Shown: positions 27,221 to 34,334 of the stretch, piece after piece | Position numbering within the stretch: position 1 is the stretch's first letter | How the letters are laid out: the number at the start of each line of letters is the position of its first letter | Assembly (NCBI GenBank): GCA_003219175.1 | Contig: QHPU01000046.1 | Location: 311 to 59,377, forward strand | Direction of reading: 5' to 3' | Source: Verrucomicrobiota bacterium | GTDB lineage: Bacteria; Verrucomicrobiota; Verrucomicrobiia; Chthoniobacterales; UBA10450 | Length of the DNA stretch: 59,067 nt | Made by a program: the position numbers and the translations under genes | Notes under the pieces: model-generated | Database searches by the model: none | What the model was told of the DNA's origin: nothing | The model's input: only the letters and a program-made list of their open reading frames with translations

Positions 27221-28150
27221 GTGAACAAAATCCTGCTTCGAAAAGCATCGCGAACATTAGTCGTTTTCACGCTAACAATGCTGACTATAGCCGGAGCCGG
27301 TGACGTCTTCGCAGGGACCGAACCCGAAATACAGCAAACCGCCAAACCGGAAGAGGGAAATTCACACAATCTTTTTAACTACGAGACGACGTACACGTTC
27401 CAGAGCGATTTTGAGGAATCCAAACTCGGGCATGGCGATTCGCTTTACGACGACTTCAGCTTCGACCATCGATTTTTAATCACTGGGAAATGGTATTTTC
27501 GCGCCGGCGTCGAATACGAGCGTTACGATTTTGGGGGCACCAACAACGGCCTGCCCGACCATTTGCAAGGACTCTATGGGCACCTGGCCCTGGAGTACGT
27601 GGTGGAAGATCATCCAGGCGCAGGTATCGAACTCGATCCTGGAGTTTACTTCCAAGATCACATCAGCGGGAACGCTTTCGACGTTCCCGGGAGAGCGTAT
27701 GTGAGTTTTCCTTTGAAGAAGGACAAAATCTTCGCCACGGTCGGTTTCGGCTGGGGCCAATTCCAGGATCCAGTTGTCGCCCCGGGTGGTGGTATTACCT
27801 GGCTGATTAACGACAAGGTGCGCTTGCAGGCTGTATTTCCAAAGCCTGCGCTGGTGTATCAGCCAAATGACGACTGGGACATACGGGCGATTGGGGAACT
27901 GAATTTTCTCGGAGCTCGCACAGATCAAGTGCATACAACAGAGCGGAAACTGCAACTGGACGACGGCGTCGTTCAATACAGTGAGTATCGCGCCGGTTTG
28001 CAGGTTGGGTATTCGGGTTTTAAACCGTTTAAGATCATTGCAGGCGCAGGCGCTACAATTCAGCGCAATTTCGATTTCTTCCGGGTCAATCAGTCGAAGC
28101 GGACTGATCCGGCGCCGTATCTCAGAATCGCAGCGGAAGCGAAATTTTAA
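27221..28150 (+). CDS. Predicted outer-membrane beta-barrel (DUF6268-like), copy 1
   Basis: A 309-residue protein from a GTG at 27221. A signal peptide (..VFTLTMLTIAGAGDVFAG) is followed by alternating beta-type segments with many aromatic girdle residues, such as NYETTYTFQSDFEES, YFRAGVEYERYDFGG and VRLQAVFPKPALVYQPNDDW. It ends in Phe (RIAAEAKF), the usual outer-membrane insertion signal. It is a paralogue of the protein at 32451-33326: both share a PGGGI..W strip, the VFPKPAL/VAPTPRL region and a QYSEYRAG/TYSEVRTG strand. The assignment to DUF6268 is from memory. Its stop overlaps the convergent SCP2 gene by 4 bp. Confidence 0.7.
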   Translation: MNKILLRKASRTLVVFTLTMLTIAGAGDVFAGTEPEIQQTAKPEEGNSHNLFNYETTYTFQSDFEESKLGHGDSLYDDFSFDHRFLITGKWYFRAGVEYERYDFGGTNNGLPDHLQGLYGHLALEYVVEDHPGAGIELDPGVYFQDHISGNAFDVPGRAYVSFPLKKDKIFATVGFGWGQFQDPVVAPGGGITWLINDKVRLQAVFPKPALVYQPNDDWDIRAIGELNFLGARTDQVHTTERKLQLDDGVVQYSEYRAGLQVGYSGFKPFKIIAGAGATIQRNFDFFRVNQSKRTDPAPYLRIAAEAKF

Positions 28151-28575
28151 GGAAACATTTCGCCGAGCTTTCTGGCTACTCCCTGATCGCCGCGAACCTT
28201 TAGTCGGCCAGTAAAATAGGCCCATGTGCCGCTGAGTTGATCACGGCAGATGGCGACCCAATCCTTGTCTTTTGCTATGAAAGTGACATTTGGATCGGGG
28301 ATTTTTCCCTTGCCCATCTTGTAGGTCCCGTTGTTGACCTCGATCCACCATTTGCCGCCGTTCGGTCCGCTCAAGTCCCATTGATAACGAGCGTGCACAC
28401 CTTTTGCTTTTGCCGGTTGAAAACTGCCGCGCATGGCATCGAACACATCCTGCGGCGTCGCATTGGGCGGCTCATTCGACGCCGCCAGGGCGGTGCCCAC
28501 GTTGATCAACGCGGCCAGAGTAGCAATTCTCGCGAAAAATAAGGAGTTCCTCTCTTTCACTGCTCGAATCAGCAT
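28147..28575 (-). CDS. SCP2-type sterol/lipid-binding protein, exported
   Basis: A 142-residue protein. A signal-like start (MLIRAVKERNSLFFARIATLAALINVGTALA, given here in two parts: residues 1-15 and 16-31) is followed by a domain with GKWWIEVNNGTYKMGKGK, PDPNVTFIAKDKDWV and FTGRLKVRGDQGVARKL. These match the SCP2 sterol-transfer fold, which binds a lipid in a hydrophobic tunnel. The last segment is the most conserved part of the family. It lies 34 bp downstream of the ABC-2 permease gene on the same strand, so it may serve that exporter. Confidence 0.8.
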   Translation of the reverse strand: MLIRAVKERNSLFFARIATLAALINVGTALAASNEPPNATPQDVFDAMRGSFQPAKAKGVHARYQWDLSGPNGGKWWIEVNNGTYKMGKGKIPDPNVTFIAKDKDWVAICRDQLSGTWAYFTGRLKVRGDQGVARKLGEMFP

Positions 28576-28609
28576 CGTTGCCGTGGCCGCAGTTGGCCGC
28601 TTAACCTCG

Positions 28610-29794
28610 CTACTCTTCGATGCGCCGCAACAGAAGGGCGGCGCCGATGAAGGTGATGATGGCGCCAGCCAACAGAACTATCAGGTCCCTCAGATAAAAC
28701 GCAGTCGGGGCTTGATACATGTTCACCAGTCGGAACGCGCGGCAGAAATGGGTGAGCGGAAAAATTTCCGAAAGATACTGGATGGCTTTGGGCAGTTGCT
28801 CGAGCGGGGCGAAAGCGCCGGACAAAACAAATACCGGCAGCAAAAAGAAGACGGAAAATTGAATCGCCTGCGTCTGGGTTTTGGAGAGAGCGGAGATGAG
28901 AAGTCCGAGCCCGAGCGAACAAAGCAGGAAGAGGAGGCAGATCAGCATCAACGCGGGCGGTTGATAGAACGGCACATGAAATTGAAAACCGGCGACAAAC
29001 GCGATCACTGCGATGATCACGATCGAGACGCCGAGATACGGCAGGATCTTGCCAATCACAATTTCGCCACGTTTCAGTGACGTGACCATCAACTGGTAAA
29101 GCGTTCCCGATTCCCGTTCGCGCGCGATCGTGCAGGCCATCAATGTAACCGTGAGTAATTGTAAGATGAGCCCGATAATTCCCGGAATAACGTAATCAAT
29201 GAAACGCTCTTTTGGGTTGTAGAGCACTATTCTCTTGGCTGACCACGCTTCCATCAGCGAGACGAATTGCTTGCGAATCTGCAGCGGCAGTTGTTTACCC
29301 AACTCGATCACTTCATCCGGCAAGTCCTCAACGATAAGGTCGCGCTCTTTCATCTGAAAATCGGCCAGACTTTTTTGCACTCCGCCCTCCGCGGCATCGG
29401 CCGTGTTGATGTCGCTCCCATCGACGTACAGGGTCAGCGGTTTCGGATTACCAGCGCTCAGAGAATCGCTCCAGCCCTGTGGAACGATCAGCGCGACCTG
29501 GACGTGATGGCCCAGAAGATCGGACTCATTAGTAGTGTCCGGCGGACCCTGCTGCCACCGAAACGTTTTGCTCTTCAGCACGATGTCGATAAATCGCTGG
29601 GTGCGCGGCGCGTTGTCGCGATTAACCAGCAGGCCGGGGACATCGGTAATGTCGCTCGATTCGAAAGCGTAGCCGAAGAGCAAAATGAAAAGCGGCGGCA
29701 AAATCAGAAGCAAAAGCAGCACTCGTTTGTCGCGATAAATGTGAAGGAACTCCTTGTAGGCGACGCTGAAGATGGCGTGGAGAGAGGAGTTCAT
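28610..29794 (-). CDS. ABC-2 type transporter permease (YhhJ/YbhR-like)
   Basis: A 394-residue permease starting MNSSLHAIFSVAYKEFLHI at 29794. An N-terminal helix (RVLLLLLILPPLFILLFGYA), a periplasmic domain of about 150 residues, and five C-terminal helices with TIARERESGTLYQLMVTSLK are typical of the ABC2_membrane_3 family of drug or lipid exporters. Its ATPase partner is encoded at 30361-31377, but the two are separated by the four-helix-bundle cassette. The extra in-frame codons upstream of 29794 are translations of the GTTGGGCG repeats and were left out. Confidence 0.9.
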   Translation of the reverse strand: MNSSLHAIFSVAYKEFLHIYRDKRVLLLLLILPPLFILLFGYAFESSDITDVPGLLVNRDNAPRTQRFIDIVLKSKTFRWQQGPPDTTNESDLLGHHVQVALIVPQGWSDSLSAGNPKPLTLYVDGSDINTADAAEGGVQKSLADFQMKERDLIVEDLPDEVIELGKQLPLQIRKQFVSLMEAWSAKRIVLYNPKERFIDYVIPGIIGLILQLLTVTLMACTIARERESGTLYQLMVTSLKRGEIVIGKILPYLGVSIVIIAVIAFVAGFQFHVPFYQPPALMLICLLFLLCSLGLGLLISALSKTQTQAIQFSVFFLLPVFVLSGAFAPLEQLPKAIQYLSEIFPLTHFCRAFRLVNMYQAPTAFYLRDLIVLLAGAIITFIGAALLLRRIEE

Positions 29795-29870
29795 GAAAGA
29801 AAACGCCCAACGCTCAATGAAGAGGGACCCGGCAAACGCCAAACACCGAACGCCGAACGCGGCAGAAGAA

Positions 29871-29907
29871 AACGCCCAACGCTCAACGCCCAACGCTCAA
29901 CGGCCAA
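29871..29907. repeat. Left inverted repeat of the cassette
   Basis: Made of AACGCCCAACGCTC-type units. On the minus strand it lies just after the four-helix-bundle stop and before the permease start. It is complementary to 30365-30401, with mismatches at 6 of 37 positions. Confidence 0.7.
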
Positions 29908-29924
29908 TGAGAAGAGCTGCGAAG

Positions 29925-30359
29925 TCATTTTGCGTTTTGCTCTGCTGTTAGGATGCTCGTGAAGAAAATCCTGATTAGCTGCTCGGTTTCGGCGAGGATC
30001 GGGATCATACTTTTTTCGGAGAGCATCTTGGATTTTTCAATCAGGCGAAGCCATCGTCTGGTTTCTTTGAGCTCTTTCAGGCAAACCTTCAGTTTGTGAA
30101 TGAAATCTTTAAGCGATTCGGCGGCCTCTACTTCACCATGATTGCCATATGGAGAAGTGCCGCTGCGGAGAAGCTGGCCAGCAACGTGATTGCCCGCTCG
30201 CGTATTCGGAAGAGCATCAACCAGTCGAATAATTCGCGCGCTGAACTCCGTTGAATCTGCTCTCCGCGCAGCTCCGTACTCCGCCGCGTCCTCCTTCACC
30301 CTGCTATCTGCGTTCCAATGGATGATTGGGCATTCCAGATCGGATGCTTTCTTCTTCAT
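29925..30359 (-). CDS. Four-helix-bundle protein (23S rRNA IVP / Avd-like)
   Basis: A 144-residue, almost wholly helical protein from the ATG at 30359 (MKKKASDLECP). It has features of the TIGR02436-type four-helix bundle: FSARIIRLVDALPNTRAGNH, VAGQLLRSGTSPYGNHGEVE and DFIHKLKVCLKELKETRRWL. The family is best known from ORFs inside 23S rRNA intervening sequences, and it is structurally like Avd of diversity-generating retroelements, a basic nucleic-acid-binding pentamer. Here no rRNA or reverse transcriptase is present. It starts 1 bp after the ABC ATPase stop and is bounded by inverted repeats, so it looks inserted into the transporter operon. Confidence 0.85.
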   Translation of the reverse strand: MKKKASDLECPIIHWNADSRVKEDAAEYGAARRADSTEFSARIIRLVDALPNTRAGNHVAGQLLRSGTSPYGNHGEVEAAESLKDFIHKLKVCLKELKETRRWLRLIEKSKMLSEKSMIPILAETEQLIRIFFTSILTAEQNAK

Positions 30360-30360
30360 A

Positions 30361-31377
30361 TTAATTGGGCGTTGGACGTTGAGCGTTTCGCGTTGGGCGT
30401 TGAATCTGTCTGGCGTTCTCTTCATTCTTCTGCGTCGCCCCTTTCAGCACCGCATCATACCCCTGCGAATACGCCGTAAACACGTCTTCCATATCCGGTT
30501 CGACCCAACGTTCAGCTAACAATTTCAGATCGGGGAAGGGCCAGTTTGTTCGCCAGCTTTGAAGCAATGTTTCCGGCTCGGGCGCATAGATCCGAAGCGC
30601 ACCGCTGCGCAATGAGACACCAAGGATCCCGGTAAGATTGCGCAACCGAACCAGCGCCGGCATCACCGGGTCCACATCGATCTCAAGCAATTTGGTGCGA
30701 AAACTCGCTTTCAGATTTCGCGGTGAAGCTTTGGCCAGGAGTCGGCCGCTCTCGATAAAGCCGACCTCGGTGCAACGTTCCGCCTCATCCATGTAATGAG
30801 TTGTAACGAAGATCGTCTTACCCGCATGACTTAAGTCATAGAGCAGGTTCCAAATGTGTTGCCGATGGACCGGATCGAGACCCGAGGTCGGTTCATCAAG
30901 AAAGAGCAAAGGCGGGTCGTGCACGAGCGCGCACCCGAGCGCGAGCAACTGCCGCATCCCGCCCGATAAACTCCCGGCCGCGGTATCGCGTTTTTCCCTG
31001 AGATCAGTGAGCCCCAACAGATTCGCGATCCGACCATCCAGTTCCGTTATAGGCACGCGACAAGCGCCGCCGAAAAAGCGAAAATTTTCTTCCACCGTAA
31101 GGTCGGGATACAAGCTAAAGCGTTGCGCGACGTAACCAAACTTCGTCCGCACCTGCTGCCGTTCCTGCCAGACGTCGTGGCGTGCGATGGTCGCTTTTCC
31201 GCCGGTCGGATGCGTCAGGCCGCACAACATCCGAATGGTCGTCGTCTTACCGGCGCCGTTAGCTCCAAGGAATCCGAAGATTGTCCCCGGAGCGATGGTG
31301 AGGGAAACTTCCCGCACCGCCTGAACGTTACCAAAATACTTGCTCAGCCTGTCGAGCACGATCACTGGTTCATCCAT
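30361..31377 (-). CDS. ABC-2 transporter ATPase with repeat-derived C-terminus
   Basis: A 338-residue ATPase starting MDEPVIVLDRLSKYFGN at 31377. Walker A is GANGAGKTT, the signature is LSGGMRQL, Walker B is LLFLDEPTSGLD and the H-loop is VTTHYMDEA. It resembles the YhiH/CcmA-type halves of drug or lipid exporters. It should pair with the permease at 28610-29794. The final residues (NARQIQRPTRNAQRPTPN) are encoded by the right inverted repeat of the cassette, so the original C-terminus has been replaced by repeat sequence. The core domain is complete, so it is probably functional. Confidence 0.92.
   Translation of the reverse strand: MDEPVIVLDRLSKYFGNVQAVREVSLTIAPGTIFGFLGANGAGKTTTIRMLCGLTHPTGGKATIARHDVWQERQQVRTKFGYVAQRFSLYPDLTVEENFRFFGGACRVPITELDGRIANLLGLTDLREKRDTAAGSLSGGMRQLLALGCALVHDPPLLFLDEPTSGLDPVHRQHIWNLLYDLSHAGKTIFVTTHYMDEAERCTEVGFIESGRLLAKASPRNLKASFRTKLLEIDVDPVMPALVRLRNLTGILGVSLRSGALRIYAPEPETLLQSWRTNWPFPDLKLLAERWVEPDMEDVFTAYSQGYDAVLKGATQKNEENARQIQRPTRNAQRPTPN
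30365..30401. repeat. Right inverted repeat of the cassette
   Basis: Complement of the left repeat at 29871-29907. It overlaps the 3' end of the ABC ATPase coding sequence and lies immediately upstream of the four-helix-bundle start codon (30359). Confidence 0.7.
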
Positions 31378-31445
31378 TTTCGAAAGGTTATTGCGATGGC
31401 AGAGCAAGATTTGCAACCCGGCAACGTATCGTTAGAAGTGTCCGC

Positions 31446-32447
31446 ATGAGAAAGAGCTGTCTCCTCTCCCTGGTCCTGGCGATTCTCGCCAGCATCCGCG
31501 TGGCGTCAGCGGATCCAGTTTCGGAACTCAGCAGCTTTTCCATTTTCGATAAAATCGATCTGGCGCAACTGGCAAAAAGCGATGCCAAAACTGCGCACGG
31601 ACCGCCGATGAGCAATTCGCGGTTCTTATCGGTGCAAAGCATCTACGTTTTGCCCGGACCACCTGCCCCGCATCTCGAGGCAATGCGCAATTGGAACCCG
31701 TCCGAGCATCACGAACCGAAAGTGTTTCTGCACGGCGACCTCTCTGGTGCAATAAGCGAGTCTTCCTTTGCCAGAATCAAGAGCGCACCAGACAACGGCC
31801 CGGTGCGAGCGCTGGTGAACGCGACGGCCAAAATGGGCAACGATTTGCAGCTCAGTCGCGAGGAAGCAGCGCGATGGAAGGGCGGTAATGCGGCGCTTTC
31901 CTCTGCGGGCGGTGATTTTTGGATGGGCGTTCTGGCCGGGCGCACCCGCGCCTTTATCAGCGGCGGAACATCGGCGCAGTCACCCTACGATCACGCTGGT
32001 CCGTCCATCAAAGCAGGCGAGGAATTAAATGGTCTGCTGCGCGAGCAATCAAAAATTCGGAAGCAGTTTGCCGGAGTGCTTGATAGCAGCGGGATAGGAC
32101 GCGGCGCGGGATCACTCAAGCCGGATTTGTATTGGGAATTGCTCAACACCGATAATGTGGCAGTGGCAACGCTTGGCGCTTTTTATTCACGCACCGCGAG
32201 TGGTGCGGCGCAGGCGGCCGATACGTTTTACTATTCCAGTGGGGGTTATTACGTCACCCTCACGTTGCACCAAATGTGGCCGGTTGATATAGACGGTAAA
32301 CCGCACACCCTGGTTTGGCGGGGTGATATGGTGTCGTCGGCTGCACTGGCCGACTTGCATGGCGTGGAAAAACTCGGCTCAGAATCGGCGATGATGAAAG
32401 ACGTTGCCAAATCCATCGCGCGTTTCCGCCAGGAACGCGGACGCTGA
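31446..32447 (+). CDS. Secreted protein of unknown function
   Basis: A 333-residue protein with a signal peptide (MRKSCLLSLVLAILASIRV ending SADP). I do not recognise the family. Visible segments include FDKIDLAQLAKSDAKTA, RFLSVQSIYVLPGPPAPHLE, LKPDLYWELLNTDNVAVATL and TFYYSSGGYYVTLTLHQMWP. It is probably a periplasmic or surface protein without membrane helices. The outer-membrane barrel gene starts 3 bp after its stop, so the two form one operon, and the periplasmic protein may be a partner of that barrel. The ABC ATPase gene starts divergently 68 bp away. Confidence 0.65.
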   Translation: MRKSCLLSLVLAILASIRVASADPVSELSSFSIFDKIDLAQLAKSDAKTAHGPPMSNSRFLSVQSIYVLPGPPAPHLEAMRNWNPSEHHEPKVFLHGDLSGAISESSFARIKSAPDNGPVRALVNATAKMGNDLQLSREEAARWKGGNAALSSAGGDFWMGVLAGRTRAFISGGTSAQSPYDHAGPSIKAGEELNGLLREQSKIRKQFAGVLDSSGIGRGAGSLKPDLYWELLNTDNVAVATLGAFYSRTASGAAQAADTFYYSSGGYYVTLTLHQMWPVDIDGKPHTLVWRGDMVSSAALADLHGVEKLGSESAMMKDVAKSIARFRQERGR

Positions 32448-32450
32448 GTT

Positions 32451-33326
32451 GTGATTGCTCGTTCCTTCACCCCGCAATTGCTGGCGGCGACTTTGCTGGC
32501 CACCGCCTCATTCGGGACTGACTTTTGGCCGCTCGAATATTCCTTTGAGGAAACGTATGTCGGTGAGGCCACGGTCGCGCGCGGAGCTAAGCGGGTGGAG
32601 GATTTCGATGAAAGCGACACGCTGCTCCGGTTCGTTTTCACACCACGAGTGAAGCTCGGCGTCCTTCGGCTCGGGTTCGAATACGAACAATTCTCTTTCG
32701 GATTAAGCAAAAACGCGCCGCTGCCCAATACCCTGCAATCAGTCGCCACCATCGTCGGCATCGATACTCAATTTTCCGATTCAATTCTCGTTAGGATCGA
32801 AGCAACGCCGGGCGTTTACAGCGAAGCGTTCCGGCCAGGATCGACTGACTTCAACATGCCATTCGAGATCGGCGGCACGTATATTTACAGTCCCAATTTT
32901 CAGTTAGTCCTGGGCGTCAGTATTGATGTGGAACGCAAGTATCCGGTCATTCCTGGCGGTGGGATTCGTTGGAGATTTCAGCCGCAGTGGGTCTTGAATG
33001 CGGTTGCGCCGACGCCACGCCTCGAATACGAATGGAATAAGAATCTCACCCTGTATCTCGGCGCGACTTTAAAGGAAACAAATTTTCGGGTGAGCGACGA
33101 CTTCGGTCGCACCCATGGGATACCCCGGTTGGACCACGCCGTCCTGACCTACAGCGAAGTGCGAACTGGCGTTGGATTTGACTGGAAAGTTGCCCGCTGG
33201 CTCTCGCTCAATGCCGAGGCCGGTTACCAGCCCTATCGCACCTTTGATTTCTATCGCGCCAACGTCCGTTTCCATGAGGATGGCAGCGCCCCCTATGGAA
33301 TGATCGCGCTCCACGGCGCGTTTTGA
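32451..33326 (+). CDS. Predicted outer-membrane beta-barrel (DUF6268-like), copy 2
   Basis: A 291-residue protein from a GTG at 32451, 3 bp after the previous stop. A short signal peptide (..LAATLLATASFG) leads into beta strands (WPLEYSFEETYVGEA, LRLGFEYEQFSFGLS, LVRIEATPGVYSEAF) and a terminal Phe (MIALHGAF). The strand pattern and PGGGIRWRF match the copy at 27221-28150, so they are diverged paralogues. A pore or adhesion role is possible. The compound palindrome element at 33327-33438 begins at its stop codon and may act as its transcript end. Confidence 0.7.
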   Translation: MIARSFTPQLLAATLLATASFGTDFWPLEYSFEETYVGEATVARGAKRVEDFDESDTLLRFVFTPRVKLGVLRLGFEYEQFSFGLSKNAPLPNTLQSVATIVGIDTQFSDSILVRIEATPGVYSEAFRPGSTDFNMPFEIGGTYIYSPNFQLVLGVSIDVERKYPVIPGGGIRWRFQPQWVLNAVAPTPRLEYEWNKNLTLYLGATLKETNFRVSDDFGRTHGIPRLDHAVLTYSEVRTGVGFDWKVARWLSLNAEAGYQPYRTFDFYRANVRFHEDGSAPYGMIALHGAF

Positions 33327-33438
33327 CGGAACATAGGCATGATGCCTGTGCGCCCAGCGGAGTTTTACTCCGCTGCAATGAGAAAAGATAGCGGACAGGA
33401 TGTCCGCTGGGCACACAAACTGGAAGTCTTATGTTCCG
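33327..33438. repeat. Compound palindrome element (outer inverted repeat plus two hairpins)
   Basis: The outer arms CGGAACATA (33327-33335) and TATGTTCCG (33430-33438) are inverted. Inside are two perfect hairpins with 8-bp stems and 3-nt loops: AGCGGAGTTTTACTCCGCT at 33356-33374 and AGCGGACAGGATGTCCGCT at 33390-33408. It lies between convergent genes. It belongs to the same class as those at 39121, 44976, 47023, 47744, 50032 and 51557. Confidence 0.7.
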
Positions 33439-33447
33439 GCGCTACTC

Positions 33448-34233
33448 TTAATATAAATCTTTTCGGCGGTGATCGAATACCGCAAGACGTTCGCGCACCG
33501 ATTTGATCACTTCGTCGGAGATCTCGGCCGAAATCAGTTCTTCCCGATCAACCGACGCCGCGGCAAGAATCACACCATACGGATCGATGATCACCGACGT
33601 GCCGCAAAGTGTGCCGCCATTATCTACGCCGGTGCGGTTCGCCAGGATAAGGTAGCTTTGATTCTCGATCGCACGCGTGAGGGCAAGAATCCGCAGGTGT
33701 TCAACCCGCACGATTGGCCACGCCGATGAATTCAGGAAGACATTCACATGCTGTTCGACGGCGAGCTTACGGCAAACCTCCGGGAAACGGAGATCGTAAC
33801 AAATAGTCAGCCCGAAAACATAATTTCCAACCTGGCAACTCACAAACGAATCACCCGGAGTGAAAACGGAACGTTCGTCGACCTGGGGCGCGGTCACGAG
33901 ATGGGTCTTGCGATATTTCGCGATCATGTTCCCGGCGGCGTCAAAGAAAACCTGCGAATTGTAGATGCGATCGCCTTCCCGCTCCGACACACCGCAGATC
34001 ATCGCTACGGAAAATTCACGCGCGATCTCTTCGAGCCGAGGCACCGCCCCTTGGTTCCAATCGGTCGCGGCTTTTCGGATGATCGGCATCGAGTAGCCGG
34101 TGTCGGACATCTCTGGGAAAATGATCAACTCCGCGCCGGCGTTCTTCGCCCGCGAAGTAAACTCGCGAATCTTGCGCAGATTCGCACCGATCTCGCCCGG
34201 CGCGCAAGAAATTTGAGCAGCAGCGATCTTCAT
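33448..34233 (-). CDS. Carbon-nitrogen (nitrilase family) hydrolase
   Basis: A 261-residue enzyme. The start at 34233 was chosen because AAGGAT precedes it and MKIAAAQISCAPGEIGANL is the typical opening; the ATG at 34251 lies within a dispersed repeat. The catalytic triad is Glu41 (IIFPEMSDTGY), Lys109 (KYRKTHL) and Cys145 (TICYDLRFPE). The family hydrolyses non-peptide C-N bonds, for example omega-amidase or carbamoylputrescine-type substrates. The exact substrate is not evident. It is cytoplasmic and apparently transcribed alone. Confidence 0.9.
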   Translation of the reverse strand: MKIAAAQISCAPGEIGANLRKIREFTSRAKNAGAELIIFPEMSDTGYSMPIIRKAATDWNQGAVPRLEEIAREFSVAMICGVSEREGDRIYNSQVFFDAAGNMIAKYRKTHLVTAPQVDERSVFTPGDSFVSCQVGNYVFGLTICYDLRFPEVCRKLAVEQHVNVFLNSSAWPIVRVEHLRILALTRAIENQSYLILANRTGVDNGGTLCGTSVIIDPYGVILAAASVDREELISAEISDEVIKSVRERLAVFDHRRKDLY

Positions 34234-34246
34234 ATCCTTATTTGCG

Positions 34247-34280
34247 GTCATCCCGAGCGAAAGTCGAGCGATCCCCCCAT
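34247..34280. repeat. Half copy of the GTCATCCCGAG dispersed element
   Basis: GTCATCCCGAGCGAAAGTCG and the following GAGCGATCCCCC match the left arm of the elements at 4499 and 44618. The right arm is not recognisable. It sits just upstream of the nitrilase gene. Confidence 0.5.
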
Positions 34281-34334
34281 GTAATCTTAAAGGTAACGCA
34301 ACGGGCTGCGTCGCCCTAACACGCGCGGCAACAC

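Larger units (their letters stand above)
29871..30401. mobile_element. 531-bp cassette: four-helix-bundle gene between 37-bp inverted repeats
   Basis: The ends, 29871-29907 and 30365-30401, are inverted copies of each other, identical at 31 of 37 positions by hand alignment and built on the unit CGTTGGGCGTT. Between them lies only the four-helix-bundle gene. The cassette splits an ABC-2 exporter operon, and the right repeat supplies the last codons of the ABC ATPase. Degenerate further units continue outside the left end to about 29805. There is no transposase and I see no target-site duplication. The layout recalls 23S rRNA intervening sequences, where an ORF for the same protein family sits in a hairpin-closed insert. 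Confidence 0.6.

Noticed and set aside
28433-29080. Long open frame antisense to the ABC-2 permease
   Set aside because: It is low-complexity, charged and fully explained as the complement of a well-supported gene. The same holds for long antisense frames over pit, the epimerase and the synthase.
29925-30359. Diversity-generating retroelement accessory (Avd)
   Set aside because: No reverse transcriptase, template repeat or variable-repeat target is in the window, so the broader four-helix-bundle call is safer.
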